64,000 nucleotides of DNA from Streptomyces silaceus (lineage in GTDB: Bacteria > Actinomycetota > Actinomycetes > Streptomycetales > Streptomycetaceae). Position 1 is the first letter of the stretch. Every line of letters begins with the position of its first letter. A model generated the notes under the pieces. It did no database searches and was not told the DNA's origin. It worked only from the letters and a program-made list of their open reading frames with translations. Shown here one piece after another: positions 47,961 through 55,996 of the stretch. Both the position numbers and the translations under genes were made by a program. The stretch covers positions 1-64,000 of the forward strand of contig NZ_LIRJ01000067.1 of the NCBI RefSeq assembly GCF_001419745.1, read 5' to 3'.

Positions 47961-49664
47961 ATGCGCATTCTCGGTGTGAATGGCTGGCCCGGGGCGAGTC
48001 ACGACGCGTCGGCGTGCCTGCTGGTCGACGGCGAGGTCGTGGCCTTCGCGGAGGAAGAACGGTTCACCCGCGACAAGCACGCGTACGGCCAGGCACCCCA
48101 CCACGCCGTCGCCCACTGCCTGGCCGAGGCGGGGCTGGGCATCGAGGACATCGACATCGTGGCGCACGGCTGGGAGATGCCCGCGCTGCTCGAACAGCGC
48201 GGCCTGGAGTGGTTTCCCTCCGACGCGGAGGCGCTGGACTTCCTGCTCCCGCGCAGTCTGTTCCCCCGCGGCAAGGACCCCCGGCTGCTGTTCGTCGAGC
48301 ACCACATGGCGCACGCCGCGAGTGCCTACTACTTCTCGGGCCACGACAGCGGCGCGGTGCTGATCCTCGACGGGCAGGGGGAGACCGAGAGCGCCACCCT
48401 GGCGGTGGGCAGCGGCGGCGACCTCAAGGTCCTGCGGACGGTGTCGCCCGGCTGGTCGCTGGGCTACTTCTACGCGGCGGTGTGCGAGTACGCCGGCCTG
48501 GGTGCCGACGCCGCGGGCAAGCTCATGGGCCTGGCGCCGTACGGCACGGTGGGCGACACCACGTTCGGCGGCGCGCTGCTCGTCGAAGGGGACGGGTACC
48601 GCGTGGACGCCGTGCCCGAGGACCTGCTCTCGCGCGGGCGCACCGACGAGGAGGACGACACCATACGGCTGTGGCTGGCCCGGCTGGAGAAGACGCTCGA
48701 CGTGCCGCCCAACGCGGTCACGCGTGGCTGGGACCCGGCGCTCGGCCGCTACACCCGCCGTACCGCCCGGGACCCCTTCGCGTACCGGGACCTGGCGGCC
48801 ACCGCGCAGGCCGCGCTGGAGCACAGTGTGCTGGCCATGGTGCGCGGGCTGCTGCGCGACACCGGTGAGTCGACGCTGCTGGTCGCCGGCGGGGTGGGGT
48901 TCAACGCCACCCTGAACGGCAAGCTGATGCGGCTGCCCCAGGTCGAGGACCTGTTCGTGCAGCCGCTCGCCGGTGACCAAGGGGTGAGTCTGGGGGCCGC
49001 CGGGTGGGTGGCCGCGCAGGCCGGGGAGCGGATCAGCCCGATGACGGGCACCGTCGCCTGGGGCCCGCAGTGGGGGCCGGACGCGATCCGGCACGTCCTG
49101 GGCGCCACCGGCACGCGCTACACCGAGCCCGACGACATCGCCGCCGAGACGGCGCGACTGCTGGCCCGGGGCGAGATCGTGGGCTGGCACCAGGGGCGCA
49201 GCGAGGGCGGTCCCCGCGCCCTCGGCCAGCGCAGCATCCTGGCGGCGCCGTCCCCGGCCGAGCAGCAGCACCGGATCAACCTGACCATCAAGGACCGCGA
49301 GGCGTGGCGACCGTTCGCACCGAGCCTGCAGGAGGAAGCCGCAGCCGAACTGCTGGACCTGCACACGGGGCTGCCCTACATGATCGTGACGGTGCCGGTC
49401 CCCGAGCGCAGCCGCGCACGGCTGGCCGCGGCCACCCATGTGGACGGCACCACTCGGCCGCAGACCGTGTCGGCCGACGTCAATCCTCTGTACCACCGGC
49501 TGCTGGGAGAAGTGGAGACGCACACGGGCAGCGCCGTCGTGCTGAACACCTCCTTCAACGGCAACGCCGAGCCGGTGGTGTGCTCACCACGAGACGCGCT
49601 GGCCACCTTCGCCAGGTCGCCACTCGACGCCCTGGCGCTGGGGCCCTTCCTCGTCCACCGCTGA
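47961..49664 (+). CDS. NodU/CmcH-family O-carbamoyltransferase
   Basis: 567 residues, usual family length. N-terminal ASKHA-like domain: LGVNGWPGASHDASACLLVD, FAEEERFTRDKH, HHMAHAASAYYFSG; C-terminal domain: SEGGPRALGQRSILAAP and VLNTSFNGNAEP. It transfers a carbamoyl group from carbamoyl phosphate through carbamoyl-AMP to a hydroxyl. Streptothricins carry a carbamoyl on the amino sugar, so this is its expected installer. Start at ATG 47961 with GGAGG at 8 bases. Transcribed alone between the FemAB and regulator genes. Confidence 0.95.
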   Translation: MRILGVNGWPGASHDASACLLVDGEVVAFAEEERFTRDKHAYGQAPHHAVAHCLAEAGLGIEDIDIVAHGWEMPALLEQRGLEWFPSDAEALDFLLPRSLFPRGKDPRLLFVEHHMAHAASAYYFSGHDSGAVLILDGQGETESATLAVGSGGDLKVLRTVSPGWSLGYFYAAVCEYAGLGADAAGKLMGLAPYGTVGDTTFGGALLVEGDGYRVDAVPEDLLSRGRTDEEDDTIRLWLARLEKTLDVPPNAVTRGWDPALGRYTRRTARDPFAYRDLAATAQAALEHSVLAMVRGLLRDTGESTLLVAGGVGFNATLNGKLMRLPQVEDLFVQPLAGDQGVSLGAAGWVAAQAGERISPMTGTVAWGPQWGPDAIRHVLGATGTRYTEPDDIAAETARLLARGEIVGWHQGRSEGGPRALGQRSILAAPSPAEQQHRINLTIKDREAWRPFAPSLQEEAAAELLDLHTGLPYMIVTVPVPERSRARLAAATHVDGTTRPQTVSADVNPLYHRLLGEVETHTGSAVVLNTSFNGNAEPVVCSPRDALATFARSPLDALALGPFLVHR

Positions 49665-49756
49665 GGGGCCGGGGCCGGGTCGGTCCGGCGGCGGTGCGCC
49701 GAGCCGACCGAAAAGAATCTCCGACTCAGGTCACCGGGACGACAGCTGACCGACCG

Positions 49757-50698
49757 TCACCATGGCCGGACGCTCCTCGATTCGGCGTCCGCGCACGGGC
49801 CGCTCTGCCGGTGTCGTGTCGCAGCGACCGGCTGCTGCGACACGGCACGCGTGCCCGGGGCCCGGCGGACCGGGCCGGCGTCCACCATCATCAGAGTGAC
49901 GAAGCGCAGGTCCCTGGCCTGCATCGGGTTCGCCGCGAGGACGGTGAACTCGACGTGGCCGCGCTGGGGGTGGCGGACCGCCTGAGTGACCCCGTCAGGG
50001 TGTATGCGCAGCGGGATGGAGCTGCGGTCCCACAGCGTCCTGACCACCGGATCGACGAGCACGCTGCGCAGCAGCGCCGTGAGCTCCCGGTCGTCGGGCG
50101 TGGCGGCGAGCGCGGCGCGCAACTCGCTGAGCATCGGCAGGGCCCAGCTGTCCTGCCAATCGGCAAGGGCGCCGCAGCGGTTCGTCGGGTCCAGCAGCAC
50201 GAAGCGCAGGATGTTGCGGTCGGCGAGCCCGGCCACACCGCCCTGCACGTCGCCGTACAGCAGGTCCAGGTACTGCGTGTTGGCGACGACCAGGTCCCAG
50301 GAGCGGGTGTAGATGCACGCGGGCTGGACCTGCTGTTGCACGAAGGAGTCCCAGTCCGGGTGCGGAGACAGGGAAGGCGGTTCTTCGAGGGCCGGGGGCA
50401 GCCGTCCCGATGCGTACAGGAAGAGCGCTTGACGCTCCTGGTCGGTCATCCGCAGCACGAACGCCACACTGTCCAGAAATTCCCGGGTGGGATTCTCCAT
50501 GCGGCCCGACTCCAGCGTCGCGTACCACCGCGTCGAACAGCCCAGCAGGGCCGCGGTGTTCTCCTGAGAAATACCCGGACGGCGACGGTCGCGACCGTGG
50601 GGCACCGTTGCCTTCGCGTCAACCCGTGCACGGCATTCCCGCAATAAGTCCCGCAGGTGTTTTTTCACTTCCTGCGTGCGTGAGCGCTCTGACGCCAA
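49757..50698 (-). CDS. XRE-family regulator with MmyB-like ligand domain
   Basis: 313 residues. The helix-turn-helix is GISQENTAALLGCSTRWYAT; the rest is an MmyB-like domain (WDLVVANTQYLDLLYGD, RNILRFVLLDP, HPQRGHVEF), which in relatives binds a hydrophobic ligand. Such regulators are common in Streptomyces clusters as activators. TTG 50698 is my start, with GGGGGA close by; a GTG at codon 12 has poor spacing. It contains a TTA leucine codon (50645-50647), so translation needs the bldA tRNA. Confidence 0.85.
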   Translation of the reverse strand: MASERSRTQEVKKHLRDLLRECRARVDAKATVPHGRDRRRPGISQENTAALLGCSTRWYATLESGRMENPTREFLDSVAFVLRMTDQERQALFLYASGRLPPALEEPPSLSPHPDWDSFVQQQVQPACIYTRSWDLVVANTQYLDLLYGDVQGGVAGLADRNILRFVLLDPTNRCGALADWQDSWALPMLSELRAALAATPDDRELTALLRSVLVDPVVRTLWDRSSIPLRIHPDGVTQAVRHPQRGHVEFTVLAANPMQARDLRFVTLMMVDAGPVRRAPGTRAVSQQPVAATRHRQSGPCADAESRSVRPW

Positions 50699-50743
50699 GG
50701 TTCCCCCAAGTGCGCGCGATGGACATGAATGTCCTGGTACAAA

Positions 50744-50773
50744 AGGATCTTGGCAGGCAAAGACCCCTGTCAA
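50744..50773 (-). promoter_or_regulatory. Putative promoter of the MmyB-type regulator
   Basis: On the minus strand, TTGACA (50773-50768) and GATCCT (50749-50744), spacer 18; the -10 keeps only the A and final T of the consensus. The TTGACAGGG string also occurs at 47788. Confidence 0.4.
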
Positions 50774-50980
50774 GGATGCGATCCCGCCAGAGGCCGGACA
50801 TGTACGCCCCGATTACCCCCCGACGAAGCGCCGGACCCTGGCAATTTAAGCCGGAACGATCCCTTCTGGAAGTAAAGGTTCTGGAAAGAGCTATTCGTTG
50901 CGGTACTCACGTGCGGGTACGAAGAATGGCCTCAACGCGTATTTCACCTCCTGCTGATCACGAGGCCGCCGGGAGAACAG

Positions 50981-51781
50981 TTGAAGATTGCACAGCCGTC
51001 ATCGGACCAATCCCCTCAGACTGCCGCCGACCGAGCGTTTCGATTACTCAGGGCACTCCATGAACTCGGCCCCGGCGCCCATGCCCTCGACACACTGACC
51101 CGGCTCACCGGCCTGGCGCGCTCCACCACCCATCGCATCCTCCAGTCAGCCGTGCGCGAAGGCGCCGTGCTGCAGTGCGGCTACGGCCGTTACCGGCTCG
51201 CCCGGCATGCCGCCCCGCCGTCCGGCCAACTCCCCCACCTGCCCGTATCGCTGGAGATCGTCGGAGCGGAACTGGCCGCGCTGTGCCACCGGGCGGGCCG
51301 GGCGGCTTTCCTGCACGTGCCCGTCATGCTCCGGCCGCCGTTGCGGGTCAGCCTGTGGTGCAGCCACGCCCCCGGCGCGGACCCCGTGCCCGCGCCGACC
51401 GATGGAGACCGCGCCGGCCTGCTCTTCCGCGCACCGCTGCACACCGACGCGGCGGGGCTCGTCCTGCTCGCGAACCTGCCCGGGGCGGCACCGGAGCAGG
51501 CCGGGCTGGAGCGCATCCGCGCCCTCGGGCACGCCCGCACCCCTTCCCCCCTCCCCGGCTGGGACCTGGTCTCCGCCCCCGTACGGCGCGGTGCGGCCAC
51601 CGTGGCCTCGGTCAGCCTGCTCATCCGGCGCTCGGAGACGAAGCAGTCCCACAAGCTCGAAGCCGCGGTCGTCATGGAGACGGCCGCCCGGCTGAGCCGC
51701 ACGTCCCGCACCCCCGTGCCGGGCGGGACCGCCCCGCCCGGCGGCGCCCTGAACGCCTTGGGAGCCCACCATGCCCGCTGA
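50981..51781 (+). CDS. IclR-type transcriptional regulator
   Basis: 266 residues. Winged helix: ADRAFRLLRALHELGPGAHA then LTRLTGLARSTTHRILQSAV, typical IclR; the C-terminal sensor is shorter and diverged. TTG 50981 follows GGGAG at 5 bases. A TTA leucine codon (51044-51046) sits in the DNA-binding domain, so it is bldA-dependent. Its last 11 bases overlap the next gene, implying joint translation with the deoxyribosyltransferase-like protein. The 282 bases upstream, shared with the divergent MmyB-type gene, are A/T-rich. Confidence 0.83.
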   Translation: MKIAQPSSDQSPQTAADRAFRLLRALHELGPGAHALDTLTRLTGLARSTTHRILQSAVREGAVLQCGYGRYRLARHAAPPSGQLPHLPVSLEIVGAELAALCHRAGRAAFLHVPVMLRPPLRVSLWCSHAPGADPVPAPTDGDRAGLLFRAPLHTDAAGLVLLANLPGAAPEQAGLERIRALGHARTPSPLPGWDLVSAPVRRGAATVASVSLLIRRSETKQSHKLEAAVVMETAARLSRTSRTPVPGGTAPPGGALNALGAHHAR

Positions 51782-52490
51782 GATCACCGTCGTCCGCGCC
51801 GGGCATCCCCTCCCCGGCACCTGGTCCGCCTCCCTCTACCTGTGCGGCCCCACCTCGCTCGACCCCGACGTGCCGTCGTGGCGCGACGAGGCGGTGCGAT
51901 GGATCACCGAGCAGTGGGACGGCGACGGCACCCTGGCCGTCTTCCTGCCCGAGCCCGAGGAGGGCGCGTCGCTCTCCTACGCCGACCAGATCGCCTGGGA
52001 GGAGGAGGCGATGGCCATGAGCGACGTCATCCTCTTCTACGTCCCGCGCGCCATGCCCTCCCTGCCCGGTCTCGTCACCAACGTCAAGTGGGGCGCCTGG
52101 CACCGCTCCGGCCGGGTCGTGCTGGGCTCGCCCGCCGGTGCCGAGCGCAACGCCTACCTGCTGCACTTCGCCCACGCCCTCGAGGTGCCGGTGAGTGAAT
52201 CGCTGGACGCGACCGTGCGCGCGGCCCTGGACAGGCTGGCGGCGGGTGCCGAGCGCACCGGCGGCGCCCGCTGGATCCCGCTCCAGCTGTGGACCACCCC
52301 CGCGTTCCGGCAGTGGTACGCCGAACAGCGCGCCGCCGGACGGGAGTTGCGGTCCGCGGCGGTGCTCTGGGCCGAGGGACACCCGGCACGGCGCTGGGCG
52401 ATGCGGGCCGAGCTGGCCGACCCCGCCGCGCCCGGCGAGGCGGCCACCACGCTCGTCGTGCGCGGGGAGCCCTGCGACCACCACGGCTGA
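51771..52490 (+). CDS. Nucleoside 2-deoxyribosyltransferase-like protein
   Basis: 239 residues. Segments SASLYLCGPTSLDP, YADQIAWEEEAMAMSDVILF and MPSLPGLVTNVKWGAW match the nucleoside-2-deoxyribosyltransferase-like family, with the Glu in the WEEEAM helix as the probable nucleophile. Members cleave or exchange N-glycosidic bonds of (deoxy)nucleosides or nucleotide sugars. Its role here is unclear: NDP-sugar recycling, ligand generation for the coupled regulator, or an accessory sugar step. The C-terminal 90 residues form a separate region of unknown function. Overlaps the IclR gene by 11 bases. Confidence 0.75.
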   Translation: MPAEITVVRAGHPLPGTWSASLYLCGPTSLDPDVPSWRDEAVRWITEQWDGDGTLAVFLPEPEEGASLSYADQIAWEEEAMAMSDVILFYVPRAMPSLPGLVTNVKWGAWHRSGRVVLGSPAGAERNAYLLHFAHALEVPVSESLDATVRAALDRLAAGAERTGGARWIPLQLWTTPAFRQWYAEQRAAGRELRSAAVLWAEGHPARRWAMRAELADPAAPGEAATTLVVRGEPCDHHG

Positions 52491-52498
52491 CACCCGCC

Positions 52499-52549
52499 GC
52501 CGGCCGGGTGGCCCCCAAGGCCCGTACGCCTGGGGGCCACCCGGCCGGC
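52499..52549. terminator. Bidirectional terminator (19-bp stem)
   Basis: Perfect arms 52499-52517 and 52531-52549 with a 13-base loop, between two convergent stops at 52490 and 52561. Confidence 0.85.
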
Positions 52550-52560
52550 CCGTGGAGTCG

Positions 52561-53877
52561 CTACGCGATCCCCGGCAGCCCGCTCAGCAGGGCGTGCAGG
52601 CTACGGCTGTGCACGGGGTCCCGCTCGACCGCGTCGCCGAACACCTCGGCCACCACCGCGTCCAGCGCCCCCTGGCGGCGCGCGGCCGCCGCCGCGTCGT
52701 CCCAGCGCTCGCGCACCAGCCGCAGATGCGGCTGCCAGTCCAGCCCGGTGACCCCCGGCGGCAGCTGCGAGACGTCGCCGTTCGGCGGCTCCGGGCGGGC
52801 GGACGCGGGGCCCGCGGTCCTCCGCCGCCCGGTCAGGTCGTGCACCTCGCGCCGGGCGCGCCCGTCCCTGCGGAGCAGCATGAAGGACGTGTAGAAGGAC
52901 TCCGCGCCCAGTGCGTCGGTGTGCGCGTCGAGGCGGCGCAGCAGCTCGGCCGGGGACAGTTCGGGGTTGTGCGCGGCGGCGCGCAGCGCGGTGAGCCCGC
53001 TGCGGGTGCGCATCGGCAGCCGGGACTGCACGGTGACGAACACCGAGCTGCCACCGGCCTGTTCGAAGATCTCCTCAAGGATGCGGGGACCCCGCGCATC
53101 TCCCGGGGACTCGAAGCGCATCAGCAGCGTGCCTCCGTCGCGGAGCATGCGCGGAGCGCCACCGGTGACCGCGCGCACCACCGCGAGCCCGTCCGGGCCG
53201 CCGTTCCCGCCCGGGCCGTAGTCCAGGGTCTCCGGCACCACGACGCCGGGCGGGTTGGACGCGATGAAGTCGTAGCGCTCGCCGCCGCCCAGCGTCTTGG
53301 TGGCGTCGGCCTGAGCCGTCTCGACGCGCTGCGCGAGCCCGTTCAGCGCGGCGGTCGCCGCGGTCGCGGCCACACAGTCCGCACTGATGTCCAGGGCGGT
53401 GGTGTGCAGTCCGCGTGCGGCCAGGGCGCTGGTGGTCAGTCCGGAGCCGGAGCCGATGTCCAGGGCCGTACCGTGCGCGTGCGCGCTCAGCAGGCGGTCG
53501 GTGAACGCCAGCCCGTCCTCACCGAGGTAGACGCCGCTGCGCGCGGGGCGGCCGTGGTGGTCGGCCACCGTGACCAGGCCGCGGAACGCCGTGAAGTAGT
53601 GGCCCGCGGTCCGGTGCCCGCGCTCCGAGGCGCCGTAGAGGCCCAACTGCGCAAGTGCCGCCGCCAGTTCGGGGGGCGGGGCGGCCTGGCTCTCGCCCAG
53701 GTGCAGCAGGTGGTACAGCGGGTCGTCGGCGGCCTCCGCGGGCAGCCACGGCTGGTGCGGGGCGCCCGCGGCGTGCCGGTAGGACTCCGTGCGCAACGCC
53801 CAGTCGAGGTCGCGCATCACCTGGCCGAGCCGGGCCCAGTGGGCGGAGGTCGTGTTCTGGTCGTGTCGCTCGGTCAC
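52561..53877 (-). CDS. SAM-dependent methyltransferase with NPPG motif
   Basis: 438 residues. An N-terminal helical part (about 1-140) precedes a class I methyltransferase: TALDIGSGSGLTTSAL, TALDISADCV and IASNPPGVVVPETLDYG. The NPPG variant of NPPY is usual for N-methylation of planar or amide-like nitrogens. The C-terminal 110 residues are additional. It may methylate the streptolidine lactam or the glycyl nitrogen. GTG 53877 behind GAGGAG. Follows the CocE gene on the same strand by 58 bases, likely one operon. Confidence 0.88.
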   Translation of the reverse strand: MTERHDQNTTSAHWARLGQVMRDLDWALRTESYRHAAGAPHQPWLPAEAADDPLYHLLHLGESQAAPPPELAAALAQLGLYGASERGHRTAGHYFTAFRGLVTVADHHGRPARSGVYLGEDGLAFTDRLLSAHAHGTALDIGSGSGLTTSALAARGLHTTALDISADCVAATAATAALNGLAQRVETAQADATKTLGGGERYDFIASNPPGVVVPETLDYGPGGNGGPDGLAVVRAVTGGAPRMLRDGGTLLMRFESPGDARGPRILEEIFEQAGGSSVFVTVQSRLPMRTRSGLTALRAAAHNPELSPAELLRRLDAHTDALGAESFYTSFMLLRRDGRARREVHDLTGRRRTAGPASARPEPPNGDVSQLPPGVTGLDWQPHLRLVRERWDDAAAAARRQGALDAVVAEVFGDAVERDPVHSRSLHALLSGLPGIA

Positions 53878-53935
53878 AGTGACTCCTCGGGGATCGGGAA
53901 GGTACGGGACAGGGCGGTCGAAGGGCGTGGTCACC

Positions 53936-55666
53936 TCAGCTGTCCGCGAGGACCGGCAGGAGCAGCCGGGACGGACAGGCGCTCCCGTGGTGCACCGACA
54001 CCACCTGCGGCTCGTACGGCTGGTCCCGCAGCGCCGTCGAGCAGCCGCCGGTGCCGGGGTTGACGTCGAAGCGCGGGAAATTGCTGCCGGCCACCTCCAG
54101 CCGGATCCGGTGCCCGGTGCGGAACACATGGCCCACCGCGCCCAGCCGCACCGTCAGCTCGACGGTCCGGCCCGGCGTCAGCGGCCGGGGATCGTCCGGC
54201 GCGGCGTGGTACCGGGCCCGGACGATGCCGTCGCACAGGTTCTCGGCGCGGCCGTCGGGGGCCACGTCCACCAACTTGGCCGTCAGATCGGTGTCGTGGC
54301 CGGAGGTGGAGGCGTAGGCGACCAGGACCACCTCGCCGACCACCGTCAGCGGCGCCGTCAGCACGTCGCCCGTGTAGCAGAGCACGTCCGGCCGGGCCTC
54401 GACCGCGCGCTGGTCCTGCGGTCCGCAGTCGGAGCCGACGAACAGGCCCGTCATCAGCGTCGGGCCGCCCGTGGTGGGCACCGGGTCGGCGGGGTCGTGC
54501 CGGAACCGGTCGGCGGCGGCGTCCACGGGCGGCCCGGCAAGCAGCCGCCCGTCCCCAGCCGCGGTGTTGGCGTGGCGTGCGCCGCTGGTCAGGTGGAGGG
54601 CCACGGTACGGGTGCCGGGCACCGGCCAGTCCTCGTACGCCACCCAGCGGTCGGCTCCCGTGAGGAAGAGCCGTACGCGCTCGTGCGCGCCGCTCGCGGT
54701 GCCCTTGAGGGCGCGGTCGAAGTGGGCGACATGCAGCGCGGTGACGTCCAGGACCTGCTCGTCCGCCCGTGTCCCGTAGCGTCGTTGCGGGAAGATCCCC
54801 CCGGCGACGCGGTGCGACCACGGCCCCACCACCAGCGTGGACAGCTCGCGGGCCGCCGCCGAGCCGGCCCGCGTCCGCATCCCCGTGAAGTTCTCCAGCG
54901 TTCCGCCGAGGAAGATGTCGTACCAGCCGCCGATGTGCAGCCCGGGCGCCCGCATCGCTTCGTACCCTTCGTTGGGCGCGGCCCGTTGCCAGTACTTTCC
55001 CGGGACCGGGTGCTCCAGCCACTCCCGGTAGTAGGGGGCCAGCCGGTCCAGCAGCGCGGGCGCGCGCCAGGGTGTCCGGTACAGCTCCTCGATGCCGTCG
55101 AGCGCCGCGACCACCCGGGCGGTGTCGGGATGCGCCCCGTCCACGCCCGGTGGCGGCAACTGAGGCAGGACCAGGTCGATCAGGGTCCAGTGCAGACAGA
55201 ACCCCAGCTGGAATGCGCCCCCTTGGTAGCACCAGCCCTCGTGGAGACCAGATCCGGCCATGTGCGGGGTGACCGCGCCCAGCGCGTCGGGCGCATCGGC
55301 CGCGGCCAGCAGCGCGGCGGTCCCCTCGTAGGAGCGGCCCAGCATGCCCACCGCGCCGTCGCAGTACGGCTGCGCCGCCGCCCACGCCACGGTGTCGGCA
55401 CCGTCCTGCCCCTCGTACCGGAAGGGCTCGAAGCCGCCCTGCGACCCGCCCCGCCCCCGGACGTCCTGAACGAGCAGGACGTACCCGGCGTTCACCAGCC
55501 GCAGCGCGTCCAGCGAGGCCCCCGCGGGCGGGCCGCCGCGACCGTAGGGAGTGCGCCGGACGAGCAGGGGAAACCGGCCAGGCGCATACGGCCGATAAAC
55601 GTCGGCCCGCAATACGGTGCCGTCTCTCATGGGAACGTCGACATTTTGTTCCACGACGATGCGCAC
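53936..55666 (-). CDS. CocE/NonD-family serine hydrolase (X-Pro dipeptidyl-peptidase type)
   Basis: 576 residues. Alpha/beta hydrolase with nucleophile Ser112 in GMLGRSYEGTAALL, a helical cap, His in GPWSHRVAGG, and a C-terminal jelly-roll (VELTVRLGAVGHVFRTGH). CocE-like enzymes cleave esters or amides. No signal peptide, so it is cytoplasmic; it may process a pathway intermediate, or hydrolyse the lactam as self-protection, as streptothricin hydrolases do in other producers. GTG 55666 follows AAGGAT. First gene of a minus-strand pair with the methyltransferase. Confidence 0.9.
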   Translation of the reverse strand: MRIVVEQNVDVPMRDGTVLRADVYRPYAPGRFPLLVRRTPYGRGGPPAGASLDALRLVNAGYVLLVQDVRGRGGSQGGFEPFRYEGQDGADTVAWAAAQPYCDGAVGMLGRSYEGTAALLAAADAPDALGAVTPHMAGSGLHEGWCYQGGAFQLGFCLHWTLIDLVLPQLPPPGVDGAHPDTARVVAALDGIEELYRTPWRAPALLDRLAPYYREWLEHPVPGKYWQRAAPNEGYEAMRAPGLHIGGWYDIFLGGTLENFTGMRTRAGSAAARELSTLVVGPWSHRVAGGIFPQRRYGTRADEQVLDVTALHVAHFDRALKGTASGAHERVRLFLTGADRWVAYEDWPVPGTRTVALHLTSGARHANTAAGDGRLLAGPPVDAAADRFRHDPADPVPTTGGPTLMTGLFVGSDCGPQDQRAVEARPDVLCYTGDVLTAPLTVVGEVVLVAYASTSGHDTDLTAKLVDVAPDGRAENLCDGIVRARYHAAPDDPRPLTPGRTVELTVRLGAVGHVFRTGHRIRLEVAGSNFPRFDVNPGTGGCSTALRDQPYEPQVVSVHHGSACPSRLLLPVLADS

Positions 55667-55996
55667 AACCAGATCCTTACGTCGGGGGCCATGAGGGCAC
55701 CCTGCTCAGGAACGGAGAAACCAGATGGTGACCGGCTCAGCGGGCGGCATTCGCCCGGATTCCCGGCTGAGTCGACGGCGCCTCCGGCCGGCCCGCAGTA
55801 CGAGACGTTCCCTGCTGGAGGAGGACTTGCGCACGCCGTGGCCGCAAGCTTTCCGTCTGGGGGAATCCTTCTTGACACCGGATTCGACCGGCCTGAATGA
55901 TCGCCTTCGGTTCCCCACGCTTTTCCGGCCGTCACAGCCCGAGCACCCCAGGTCTTCGGTGCGTTCGGGCCCACGCACACTCTTGGAGAATCCCTC
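55667..55996. other. Divergent intergenic region, CocE and ABC exporter
   Basis: 330 bases, no credible gene. For the exporter, TTGACA occurs at 55872-55877, and AATGAT follows at 18 bases; this is a weak promoter candidate. Nothing else stands out. Confidence 0.45.

Noticed and set aside
47910..49523. Open frame opposite the carbamoyltransferase
   Set aside because: Antisense shadow with repetitive Val/Arg/Gly composition.
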